From positions 124,001 to 188,000 of the forward strand of contig NZ_BOMV01000059.1 of the NCBI RefSeq assembly GCF_016862375.1: 64,000 nucleotides of DNA. Direction: 5' to 3'. The translations under genes were made by a program, and so were the position numbers. This DNA comes from Paractinoplanes rishiriensis. Lineage in GTDB: Bacteria > Actinomycetota > Actinomycetes > Mycobacteriales > Micromonosporaceae. Under the pieces are notes generated by a model that did not search any database, was not told the DNA's origin, and saw nothing but the letters and a program-made list of their open reading frames with translations. Positions 55,509 to 63,210 of this stretch are shown here, piece by piece; within the stretch, counting starts at the first letter, position 1; each line of letters opens with the position of its first letter.

Positions 55509-55994
55509 TCACCCGGTAGCGGCGGCCCGGACCAGGGGCAGGGTCCGGTACGGGATCAACTCGGCCAGGGCGATGATCGTGTGCGCCCGGACGATGCCCT
55601 CGTAGCCGACGATCTGGTCGATCACCCGCTGGAGGTCGGCGTTCGACCGGGCCACTATCCGGCACAGCACGTCGCCGCTGCCGGTGATGGTGTGCGCCTC
55701 CAGCACCTCGGGGATGTCGGCGAGATGGTCGGCCACCGCGGTGTGCCCGTACCGCTGACTGATCTCCAAGGTCACGAAGCTCATCACCCCGAAGCCGATC
55801 GCGTCCGGGACCACCTCGGGCCCGAAGCCCTTGATCGCGCCCCGCGCGATCAGCTTGTCCAGCCGCGCCTGCACGGTCCCGCGCGCGACCGCGAGCCGCC
55901 GGGAGAGTTCCAGGACGCCGATCCGGGGCGCCTCGTCGAGCAGTTCGACCAGGCGGGCATCGAGGGCGTCGAGCTGAACAGACTGCATAGTCAT
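55509..55994 (-). CDS. Lrp/AsnC-family transcriptional regulator
   Basis: A 161-residue amino-acid-responsive regulator. A winged helix-turn-helix (about 8-55: LDALDARLVELLDEAPRIGV, then LSRRLAVARGTVQARLDKLI) is followed by the AsnC/RAM ligand-binding domain with THTITGSGDVLCRIVARS. Length is normal for the family. ATG at 55994 or 55988. It is divergent from the RDD genes (55-base gap). In other actinobacteria Lrp-type genes sit next to tyrosine-catabolic genes, so this one may control the aminotransferase locus; that is inference. Confidence 0.9.
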   Translation of the reverse strand: MTMQSVQLDALDARLVELLDEAPRIGVLELSRRLAVARGTVQARLDKLIARGAIKGFGPEVVPDAIGFGVMSFVTLEISQRYGHTAVADHLADIPEVLEAHTITGSGDVLCRIVARSNADLQRVIDQIVGYEGIVRAHTIIALAELIPYRTLPLVRAAATG

Positions 55995-56049
55995 CCGGGG
56001 AACTTACCGTACGTATTGCACAGCCCCGGAAACCTGTAACACTGTCCGC

Positions 56050-56637
56050 GTGACGCAGGAGCCCGGTTACTTCGTGCCGGTGCCGCCCGGGCATCCCGGC
56101 GGCCCCTACCGGTGGCACGTGCCGCCACCCGCGCCACTGAGCCCGGGCGGGGTGCCACTGGCGGATTTCGGTACGCGGCTGCTCGCGTACATGATCGATA
56201 TTGCTCTGCTGACAGCCGGCACCGTCGTGGTCGCAGCACCGGTGGTGGCGGTACTGATCTTCCAGGTCCTACCGGAGCCCGGCACCGTGACCGCCGGCTT
56301 CGACCCGTTCGACGTCGTCCTGCCGGTCCTGCTGATCGAAGCCGGACTGCTGATCGTCGTGCTGCTCGGCTATTACCTCTACGCGGTGGAGTACATGCAC
56401 CGCACCGGACAGACACTGGGCAAGCGGCTCATGCGGATCCGGGTGGTGCCGATCGACCCGGCCCGGCGGCTGACCCGCGGCATGGCGGTCAAGCGCTACC
56501 TGGTCGAGTTCGTGGCCGGTTCGTTCGTACCTTTTCTGCATTATGTGGACTGCTTCTGGCCGCTCTGGGACAAGCCCTACCAGCAGACCCTGCACGACAA
56601 GGCCGCAAAAACCGTGGTGGTTAAGGTTTCCCCATGA
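56050..56637 (+). CDS. RDD-family membrane protein
   Basis: A 195-residue protein with a Pro/Gly-rich N-terminus (about 1-35) and an RDD domain: DFGTRLLAYMIDIALLTAGT supplies the Arg-Asp-Asp-type helix, then two more helices and the TGQTLGKRLMRIRVV motif shared with the next gene. RDD proteins are small membrane proteins; some act as Na+/H+ antiporters, most are unassigned. Start is GTG. The stop overlaps the next RDD gene (ATGA). Confidence 0.88.
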   Translation: MTQEPGYFVPVPPGHPGGPYRWHVPPPAPLSPGGVPLADFGTRLLAYMIDIALLTAGTVVVAAPVVAVLIFQVLPEPGTVTAGFDPFDVVLPVLLIEAGLLIVVLLGYYLYAVEYMHRTGQTLGKRLMRIRVVPIDPARRLTRGMAVKRYLVEFVAGSFVPFLHYVDCFWPLWDKPYQQTLHDKAAKTVVVKVSP

Positions 56638-57629
56638 GCTCGTTGCCCGCCGGCTGGTACAAGGACCCCGCCGACACCTCCACCCAGCGCTACTGGGACG
56701 GTGAGGGTTGGATCGGTAAGGCCATCCCCGCCGACGCGGTCCCGCCGGACGGTCCTCCGCCGCCCGAGGAGGAGACCCCGGCGGAGCCGACGCCGCCGAT
56801 TGCCACCCAGCCCACGTCCCCGCCGGCCTGGCTGCCGCCCCAGCACGCGCCGCCTCAGCAGGCGCCGCCACCGCAGCCGACCTCGCCCCCGCCCGGCTGG
56901 GGACCGCAACCGCCGCCGCCCGGCTGGCAGCCGCCCCCGGGTTGGCAGCCGCCTCCGGGTTGGCAGCCGCCCCCGGGCTGGCAACCGCCGCCCGGCATGC
57001 GCGCCGGCTACTACCCGATGGCCGAGGCCCGCCCGCACGGCTACGCGCTGGCCGGGCTCGGGCCGCGACTGGTCGCCCGCCTGCTCGACATCCTCGCCGT
57101 GCTACTGCTCAACATCGTGGTGAACGGCTGGTTCGCGTACCAGTTCCTCCAGGAGTTCGCGCCGATCTACCGCGCCACGCTCGACCAGATGGCCAACGGC
57201 GGGAGCGCGTACGACGTCGAGCCGTCCGGCCGGATGGAGGGCCTGCTCTGGGCCATGCTGATCGTGGCCACCCTGCTCTGGCTGGTCTACGAGGCACCGT
57301 CGATCGGCAGCAGCGGGCAGACTCTGGGCAAGCGGCTGATGCGGATCAAGGTGGTCGCGCTGGAGAACACCGAGCCGCTCGGCTTCGGCCGGGCGTTCCG
57401 CCGGTGGGCCCAGCTCGGCATGTGGACCCCGGCCTGGGGCTGCCTCGGCATCGGCCTGCTGTTCCAGTTCATCGACTCGCTGTCGCCGGTGTTCGACCCG
57501 CAGTTGCGGCAGGCATACCACGACAAGACGGCCCGCACCGTGGTCATCGCGCTGCCACCCGACGACCGTCAGCCCGTCGACGCCACCACCGGCGGCGGCG
57601 GCACTTCCACTTCCACCGGGGGACGATGA
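56634..57629 (+). CDS. RDD-family membrane protein with DUF2510 and GWQPPP repeats
   Basis: A 331-residue protein. A short DUF2510 domain lies at the start (LPAGWYKDPADTSTQRYWDG), then a long Pro/Gln-rich linker with four GWQPPP repeats, then an RDD domain with three helices (RLVARLLDILAVLLLNIVV; the GQTLGKRLMRIKVVALE motif). It is a paralogue of the preceding gene and shares ATGA overlaps with both neighbours. The linker is probably outside or a spacer for protein contacts. No function can be given beyond membrane localisation. Confidence 0.87.
   Translation: MSSLPAGWYKDPADTSTQRYWDGEGWIGKAIPADAVPPDGPPPPEEETPAEPTPPIATQPTSPPAWLPPQHAPPQQAPPPQPTSPPPGWGPQPPPPGWQPPPGWQPPPGWQPPPGWQPPPGMRAGYYPMAEARPHGYALAGLGPRLVARLLDILAVLLLNIVVNGWFAYQFLQEFAPIYRATLDQMANGGSAYDVEPSGRMEGLLWAMLIVATLLWLVYEAPSIGSSGQTLGKRLMRIKVVALENTEPLGFGRAFRRWAQLGMWTPAWGCLGIGLLFQFIDSLSPVFDPQLRQAYHDKTARTVVIALPPDDRQPVDATTGGGGTSTSTGGR
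56922..56993 (+). repeat. 18-bp tandem repeat (GWQPPP)
   Basis: Four units of ggctggcagccgcccccg and near copies in the RDD gene encode GWQPPP. Copy differences are mostly at third bases, so the protein repeat has been kept under selection or expanded recently. Confidence 0.9.
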
Positions 57630-58717
57630 TGACCCGCCTGACCCGCGCCGACCTGGACAGCCTGCCCGCGTACGTGCCCGGCCGCAGCCTCGCCGATCTC
57701 ACCCGCGAGCTGGGCATCGCCGAGGCGATCAAGCTGGCCAGCAACGAGGTGCCGTACGGGCCGCTGCCCGGCGTGCCGGAGGCGGTGGCCGAGGCGATGC
57801 GCACCGCGCACCGCTACCCGGACATGGGCGTGGTCGCGCTGCGCGACGCCCTGGCCGCGCGGTACGGGGTCTCCGCCGACCGGGTCGTCACCGGCTGCGG
57901 GTCGGTGGCGCTGGCCGAGATCCTGGTCAAGGCCACCTGTCTGCCGGGCGACGAGATCGTCTACTCGTGGCGCTCGTTCGAGGCGTACCCGATCATCTCG
58001 GCCGGCTCCGGGGCCACCTCGATCAAGGTGCCGAACACCGCGGGCCACGGCCACGACCTGCCGGCGATGGCCGACGCGATCACCGACCGGACTCGCCTGG
58101 TGATCGTCTGCAACCCGAACAACCCGACCGGCACCGCGGTCCGCCGGGCCGAGCTCGAACGGTTCCTCGCCGAGGTGCCGTCCGACGTGCTCGTGGTGAT
58201 CGACGAGGCGTACCGCGAAATGGTCACCGACCCCGAGGTGCCGGACGCCCTCGCCACCTACGCCGACCGCCCCAACGTGGTGGTGCTGCGCACGATGTCC
58301 AAGGCGTGGGGCCTGGCCGGGCTGCGGATGGGCTTCCTGGTCGCGCAGCCCGAGGTGGCGGCCACCATCCGCAAGGTGGTCACGCCGTTCTCCACCAGCC
58401 TGGTGGCGCAGGCCGCCGCGCTCGCCGCGCTCGAGCAGGAGGCCGAGGTCACCCGCCGCTGCGCGCTGGTGGTGGCCGAGCGCGAGCGGGTCACCGAGGC
58501 GCTGCGCAAGCTGCACGTGGCGGTGCCGGACAGCCAGGCCAACTTCGTCTGGCTGCCGCTGGGCGACCGGTCCGCGCCCTTCGGCGCGGTCTGCGAGGGG
58601 CGCGGGGTGATCGTCCGCCCGTTCCAGCCCGAGGGCGTACGCGTCACGATCGGCACCCCGGAGGAGAACGACGCGTTCCTCGCCGCCGCCGAACTGGCCC
58701 TAGACCAGCAGGGCTAA
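57626..58717 (+). CDS. histidinol-phosphate / aromatic aminotransferase
   Basis: A 363-residue PLP aminotransferase (class I/II). Key sites: NEVPYGPLPG near 40-49, NPNNPTGT at about 163-170, D193 in VIDEAY and the PLP lysine K226 in TMSKAWGLAGLRMGF. This is the HisC/Pat group; actinobacterial Pat accepts phenylalanine and tyrosine, and I cannot separate it from HisC by eye. No other histidine genes are nearby, so the aromatic role is favoured. ATG at 57626 (GGGGGA site) overlaps the RDD stop; ATG at 57629 is also possible. Convergent overlap of 4 bases with the MFS gene. Confidence 0.9.
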   Translation: MMTRLTRADLDSLPAYVPGRSLADLTRELGIAEAIKLASNEVPYGPLPGVPEAVAEAMRTAHRYPDMGVVALRDALAARYGVSADRVVTGCGSVALAEILVKATCLPGDEIVYSWRSFEAYPIISAGSGATSIKVPNTAGHGHDLPAMADAITDRTRLVIVCNPNNPTGTAVRRAELERFLAEVPSDVLVVIDEAYREMVTDPEVPDALATYADRPNVVVLRTMSKAWGLAGLRMGFLVAQPEVAATIRKVVTPFSTSLVAQAAALAALEQEAEVTRRCALVVAERERVTEALRKLHVAVPDSQANFVWLPLGDRSAPFGAVCEGRGVIVRPFQPEGVRVTIGTPEENDAFLAAAELALDQQG

Positions 58718-59922
58718 CCAACCAGGGCCGCCTCGACGCGGCGGTGTTCCTCCTCGTCCAGCCGGACCGGGAAGACCTGCCGCGCCGAGACGACCAGCAG
58801 CAGCGCCACCAGCGCGAGGCCGGCCGCCAGCAGCGGAGCGACGCCCAGGTGCCCGGTCGCGGTCAGCCGCTCGCCGACGAACGCGCCACCGCCGATCCCG
58901 ATCTGGAACGACACCACATGCAGGGCCGAGGCCGCGTCCCGGGCCCGGGGTGCCACCCGCAGCACGGTGGCGGTCAGGCAGACCGGCATGGCACCGAACG
59001 CGCCGCCCCACAGCACGGTCGCGATCACCGTGGGCACGGTCCCGAGCACCGGCGCCAGCAGGGCCACCGACACGGCCATCACCGCCAGCAGGCCGGTCAG
59101 CGCCGGGCCCGGCCGCCGGTCGACGAAGCGGCCCACCGTGAAACTCGCGATCAGCCCCACTGCGCCGTATCCGAGCAGCAGAGCGCTGAGCCCGAGCCCT
59201 TCCAGGTCGCCGTTGCGCCGGGCCAGCGGGGCGAGATAGGTGTACGCCGCGAAGTGGCCGACCACTACGGCCACCGTCGTGAGGCAGAGCAGCAGCACCC
59301 GCCGGTCCCGGACGATCGTCACCGCGGCCAGCAACTGCGTGCCGACCCGGGTGTTCCGGTCCCGCGGCAGCGGATCCATGGCCGGCAGCAGGCGCCACAA
59401 CAGCAGCACGCAGATCGCGCCGCCGGCCGCGAACGCGCCGACCGCGACCCGCCAGCCGAGCCACTGACCCAGCGCGGTGCCCAGCGGCACGCCGGCCACC
59501 ACGGCCAGCGAGTTGCCGACGAAGACCAGCGCCGTCGCCCGGCCGGCCCGCCCCGGCGGCGCCAGCCGGGCGGTGACCGGCGCGAGCACCGACCAGAAGA
59601 CGCCGTGCGCCAGCGCACAGACCAGTCTGGCCAGGGTGAGCAGCAGGAAGGTGGGCGCCAGCGCGGCCGCGAACTGGGACACCGCGAAGACCGCTACGGT
59701 GATCGCGATGAGCCGGTGCCGGGGCACCCGCATGGTGAGCGCGGTCAGCGGGATGGTGCTCACCGCGGCGACCACGGCATAGCTGGTCAGCAACAGCCCG
59801 ACGTCCGACTCGGCGACCTCGAGATCGCCGGCGATCTGCGGCAGCAGACCGATCGGCAGCGTCTCGGCAGCCACGTAACAGAAGGTGGAGCCGCCGAGGG
59901 CAACCAGGGCGGAGCGGTTCAT
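58714..59922 (-). CDS. MFS drug/sugar exporter
   Basis: A 402-residue major facilitator with about 12 helices. It shows VLAPVTARLAPPGRAGRATALV in the helix 4-5 region and VGNSLAVVAGVPLGTALGQWLGW, the latter typical of DHA1-type exporters and sugar-efflux transporters such as AraJ/SetA. ATG at 59922 (MNRSALVALGG) was chosen; the long upstream frame is antisense. It is divergent from the ROK regulator with a 52-base gap, which probably controls it. Confidence 0.9.
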   Translation of the reverse strand: MNRSALVALGGSTFCYVAAETLPIGLLPQIAGDLEVAESDVGLLLTSYAVVAAVSTIPLTALTMRVPRHRLIAITVAVFAVSQFAAALAPTFLLLTLARLVCALAHGVFWSVLAPVTARLAPPGRAGRATALVFVGNSLAVVAGVPLGTALGQWLGWRVAVGAFAAGGAICVLLLWRLLPAMDPLPRDRNTRVGTQLLAAVTIVRDRRVLLLCLTTVAVVVGHFAAYTYLAPLARRNGDLEGLGLSALLLGYGAVGLIASFTVGRFVDRRPGPALTGLLAVMAVSVALLAPVLGTVPTVIATVLWGGAFGAMPVCLTATVLRVAPRARDAASALHVVSFQIGIGGGAFVGERLTATGHLGVAPLLAAGLALVALLLVVSARQVFPVRLDEEEHRRVEAALVG

Positions 59923-59974
59923 GGTCACCACCGCAGAATAAGCTCTAGATTCGAGCAAAAAAGGGGAACCCACT
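59923..59974. promoter_or_regulatory. shared promoter/operator gap of MFS and ROK genes
   Basis: The 52-base gap contains an AT-rich run and the weak dyad gctctagattcgagc. A strong AGGGGA ribosome site precedes the ROK start. Overlapping promoters of the two divergent genes are expected here; their exact boxes are not clear. Confidence 0.35.
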
Positions 59975-61096
59975 GTGACGACGCGCTCAACCGAGCTGCT
60001 CCGGGTGGCACACGCGCGCCCCGGCGTCACCCGGGCCGAGGCGGCCCGCCTGCTCGGCGTCGGCACCGGCGCGGCCACCGAGCTGGTGTCCCGGCTGGCC
60101 CAGCAGTCGCTGCTGGCCGAGGCACCGGCCGCACCGAGCGGCTCCCGCGGCCGGCCCACCACGGTTCTCGTACCGCACCCGGCCGGGCCGCTCGTGGTGG
60201 CGGTCGCGATCACCCACGAGGCGTGGCGGGCCGACGTGGTCGAACTGGGCGGTAAGGCGCTGGCGTCCACCCGCGGTCCGCACGGCGGCGAGTCATGGGT
60301 TGCGGTGACCGCGCTGGTCACGGCCGCGGTCGAGCAATTGCGGGAGACGTACGGGGACCGGCTGCGCGCCATGGGCCTCTCGGTGCCCGGCACGGTCTCC
60401 CCCGACCTGCGCCTGGACGCCAGCGGCCTGGACTGGCACGACATAGACCTGAACTCGCTCTGGCCGCCACTCTCATCCACAGTTGTTCTTGTGGCCGGCA
60501 ACGACGCCACTCTCGCCGCCGCGGCCGAATCCACCCGGGGCGCCGCGACCGGCGCCGCGGTCGCCCTGCACCTGCGCATCGAGGGAGGTCTCGGCGGCGC
60601 GGTGGTCGACCAGGGCCGGGTGCTGGTCGGCGCGCGCGGTGCCGGCGGCGAGTTCGGCCACATGCCGTTCGGCGACCCGGCGATCACCTGCGGCTGCGGC
60701 GCGTCCGGCTGCTGGGGCACCGCCGTGGACGGCACCGCCCTGGCCCGCCTCCTGGGCCAACCCGAACCACCCGACCCGGTCAGCTACGCCCGCCGGATAA
60801 TCGCGGCCACCACCGAGCCGGAACGCACCGCCGTCCGCACCGTCGCGGCAGCCCTCGGCCGAGGCATGGCCGGCCTGGTCAACGCCTTGGACGCCGACCT
60901 GGTGACGCTCGGCGGGGTGGGCGTCGACCTGCTGGCCGCCGCCGGCCCGGAGATCAACGCGGCCTACCGGGCCGGACTAATGTCGGTACGCCGGACCACC
61001 CCGCCGCCGATCCTGCCAGCCACACTCGGCGACGACGGCCCCATAGCCGGAGCCGGCGAGGAGGCCTGGGCCCGACTCATAACCCAGCTGCCCTAA
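59975..61096 (+). CDS. ROK-family transcriptional regulator
   Basis: A 373-residue regulator. Residues about 5-60 are a winged helix-turn-helix (TRAEAARLLGVGTGAATELV), then comes a ROK sugar-binding domain with a helix-breaking NDATLAAAAES and the zinc-like cluster CGCGASGCWGT. In ROK kinases the residue after the last Cys-x is Glu; here it is Gly, which supports a regulator rather than a kinase. Start is GTG. It is divergent from the MFS exporter and probably represses it, with a sugar as inducer. Confidence 0.88.
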   Translation: MTTRSTELLRVAHARPGVTRAEAARLLGVGTGAATELVSRLAQQSLLAEAPAAPSGSRGRPTTVLVPHPAGPLVVAVAITHEAWRADVVELGGKALASTRGPHGGESWVAVTALVTAAVEQLRETYGDRLRAMGLSVPGTVSPDLRLDASGLDWHDIDLNSLWPPLSSTVVLVAGNDATLAAAAESTRGAATGAAVALHLRIEGGLGGAVVDQGRVLVGARGAGGEFGHMPFGDPAITCGCGASGCWGTAVDGTALARLLGQPEPPDPVSYARRIIAATTEPERTAVRTVAAALGRGMAGLVNALDADLVTLGGVGVDLLAAAGPEINAAYRAGLMSVRRTTPPPILPATLGDDGPIAGAGEEAWARLITQLP

Positions 61097-61601
61097 TATC
61101 CCGAGATCGCGCCGCTCTGCCGGCTCGCGACCGCCCTGCCAGGTCCCGACCGCCTTGCCAGGTCCCGACCGCCTTGCCAGGTCCCGACCGCCCTGCCAGG
61201 TCCCGACCGCCCTGCCAGGTCCCGACCGCCCTGCCAGGTCCCGACCGCCCTGCCAGGTCCGACCGCCCCTGCCGGCTCGCGGCCGCCCTGCCAGCTCGCG
61301 ACCGCCCTGCGAGGCGTGGGTGCCAACCCAGATCGCAGCCCCGCTCCAAGATCGTGGCTGCCCTCCCGGATCGTGGACCAAGCCTTCGCAATTCGGACCC
61401 ACCGCCGCCCGCAATTCTCACATAACACGCATATCGGGCGATCCGCACTCGATCACGGCGAGTTCGCGTTCCTCAGTTGCACCAGTTCCACAAGATCTGA
61501 GTCATAGGTCCGAAATCGCCCGCCACAGCAACGCCCAACAAGCGACCCGACATAGCGACCCGACAGGCGGCCGATTCAGGCGGCCGACTCAGGCGGCCGA
61601 C
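61097..61601. other. 505-bp non-coding region
   Basis: No supported gene. The left half holds a 19-bp tandem repeat array. The right half (about 61390-61560) is less GC-rich, has no codon bias in any frame, and ends in a 13-bp tandem repeat that abuts the next gene. Confidence 0.6.
61114..61310. repeat. 19-bp tandem repeat array
   Basis: Six perfect-length units of ccctgccaggtcccgaccg, differing only at one base in units 2 and 3, run from 61134 to 61247. A seventh unit of 18 bases (61248-61265) is short by one base. Degenerate copies flank both sides (61114-61133, 61266-61310). The period is not a multiple of three, so all frames stay open only because of GC content. No spacers, hence not CRISPR. 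Confidence 0.92.
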
Positions 61602-61610
61602 TCAGGCGGC
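61564..61610. repeat. 13-bp tandem repeat
   Basis: Three full and one partial copies of caggcggccgact (first copy ends in att). The last copy covers the stop codon of the SRPBCC gene (61602-61604). Confidence 0.85.
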
Positions 61611-62060
61611 CGCCGCGAGATCGTCCAGGTCGCGGCGCAGCGCGCCCTCGGCCACCCCGGCCGCGAGCCCACCGAAGATCAGCGCGAGGAAACGGCCGGC
61701 CGGTTCGGTGGCGCCGCCGTCCTGCACCACGGTGACCATGGTGCCGCCGCGGTGCCGGCCGGAGATCACCGGCACGAACTCGTATGTCATCCGGTAGTCG
61801 GCGCCGATGCCCGGCGAGGTGACCACGAACCGGTCCGGGATGGAGCACTCCTGCACCCGGAACTCCTCGGTGATCTCGCCGCCGTCGGCCATCCGGCGGG
61901 TCTCGCGCCACACCGTGCCGGCCCCGAACGGGCCCGCGGTGAGCACCTCGACGTCGGTGACCGCGGAGAGCCACTCGCGACGCCGGGCGAGGTCGGTGAA
62001 CACCCGCCAGACCGTGACCACCGGCGCTTCGATCAACCGTGTGACCGCGACTGTCGACAT
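61602..62060 (-). CDS. SRPBCC (START-like) protein
   Basis: A 152-residue protein with the SRPBCC fold: starts VAVTRLIEAPVVTVWRVFTD, continues with REWLSAVTDVEVL and GTMVTVVQDGGATEPAGRFL. These proteins bind hydrophobic ligands in a deep pocket. ATG at 62060 with a GGGAGG site 8 bases away was chosen; the ATG at 62081 is less likely. The C-terminus ends in an Ala run. It precedes fahA by 52 bases in the opposite order (same strand, downstream of fahA), so it may belong to that operon. Confidence 0.85.
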   Translation of the reverse strand: MSTVAVTRLIEAPVVTVWRVFTDLARRREWLSAVTDVEVLTAGPFGAGTVWRETRRMADGGEITEEFRVQECSIPDRFVVTSPGIGADYRMTYEFVPVISGRHRGGTMVTVVQDGGATEPAGRFLALIFGGLAAGVAEGALRRDLDDLAAAA

Positions 62061-62112
62061 AGCGTGACCTCCCGCGTACACCGTACGAGGAAAGACCGGT
62101 TTCCGACAGTGA

Positions 62113-63210
62113 CTATGCGAGTACGGTTCCGGTTACCTCGCCCAAGCCGATCTCGGTGCCGCCGGCGCCCGGTGCGGTGGCGCTGATCGTGACCCGGTCG
62201 CCGTCCAGCAGGAAGCGCCGCAGGCTGCCGTCGGTCAGCTTCACCGGCTCGGCGCCGTTGCGGGTCAGTTCCAGGAACGAGCCCACCTCGTCGCGGGCCG
62301 GGCCGGAGACGGTGCCGGACGCGTACAGGTCGCCGGTGCGGACCCCGGCGCCGTTGCTGGTCAGGTGGGCCAGTTGCTGGGCGGCGGTCCAGTACATCGC
62401 GGCGAACGGCGGGGTAGCGACCCGGGTGTCGTTCCAGTCCACGGCCAGCCGAATGTCGAAGGCCGGGCCGGCCGGCAGCAGATAGTCGAGCGGCACCGGA
62501 TCCTGCGCGACCGGTTCGGTGGTGGCCAGCGCGTCGAGCGGCACCACCCACGGCGAGACCGAGGTGGCGAACGACTTGGCCAGGAACGGGCCGAGCGGAC
62601 GGTATTCCCAGGCCTGGATGTCCCGGGCCGACCAGTCGTTGACCAGCACCACGCCGAACACGTGCTCGGCGAATTCGGCGGTGCGGATCCGCCGGCCGGG
62701 CACGCCCACCACGAAGCCGACCTCGGCCTCGATGTCCAGCCGCTCGCTCGGCGCGTACACCCCTTCGGCGATCTGCCCGGACGGCCGGCGGATCGGCGTA
62801 CCGGACACCACCACCGTGCTGGACCGGCCGTGGTAGCCGATCGGCAGATGCCGCCAGGCCGGCGGCAGGCCGGGCGAGTCCGGCCGCAGGATCTGCGAGA
62901 CGTTGCGCGCGTGCTGCTCGGAGGAATAGAAGTCGGTGTAGTCGGCCACCTCGAACGGCAGATGCAGGGTGACCTCGCTGAGCGGGATCCGGCCGGTCGT
63001 GCCGGACACGTACTCGGTCACCCGGCGCCGGGTCTCGGTCCACTGCGGCCTGCCGGCCTCGAGCAGGGGGTTCAGCGTGGGTGCGGCCAGGAGGCCACCG
63101 AGCGGTGCGAGATCCACCACCGTCGACCCCAGCCGTACGCCGATGCGCCGGTCGCCGCGCGGGCGGCTGAACACCCCGTAGGGCAGGTTGTCGATGCCGT
63201 ACCGGCTCAC
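62113..63210 (-). CDS. fahA: fumarylacetoacetase
   Basis: Hydrolase splitting fumarylacetoacetate into fumarate and acetoacetate, the last step of tyrosine/homogentisate breakdown. The 365-residue chain has the catalytic segments YTDFYSSEQHARNV, GRSSTVVVSGTPIRRP, the metal-binding LDIEAEVGFVVG and VLVNDWSARDIQAWEY. The GTG start overlaps the upstream gene in GTGA (63207-63210). No homogentisate dioxygenase or hppD is inside the window. The product feeds fumarate, for which two fumarases are present nearby. Confidence 0.92.
   Translation of the reverse strand: MSRYGIDNLPYGVFSRPRGDRRIGVRLGSTVVDLAPLGGLLAAPTLNPLLEAGRPQWTETRRRVTEYVSGTTGRIPLSEVTLHLPFEVADYTDFYSSEQHARNVSQILRPDSPGLPPAWRHLPIGYHGRSSTVVVSGTPIRRPSGQIAEGVYAPSERLDIEAEVGFVVGVPGRRIRTAEFAEHVFGVVLVNDWSARDIQAWEYRPLGPFLAKSFATSVSPWVVPLDALATTEPVAQDPVPLDYLLPAGPAFDIRLAVDWNDTRVATPPFAAMYWTAAQQLAHLTSNGAGVRTGDLYASGTVSGPARDEVGSFLELTRNGAEPVKLTDGSLRRFLLDGDRVTISATAPGAGGTEIGLGEVTGTVLA

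Noticed and set aside
61134..61265. CRISPR array
   Set aside because: The repeat units are directly adjacent with no spacers, and there are no cas genes.
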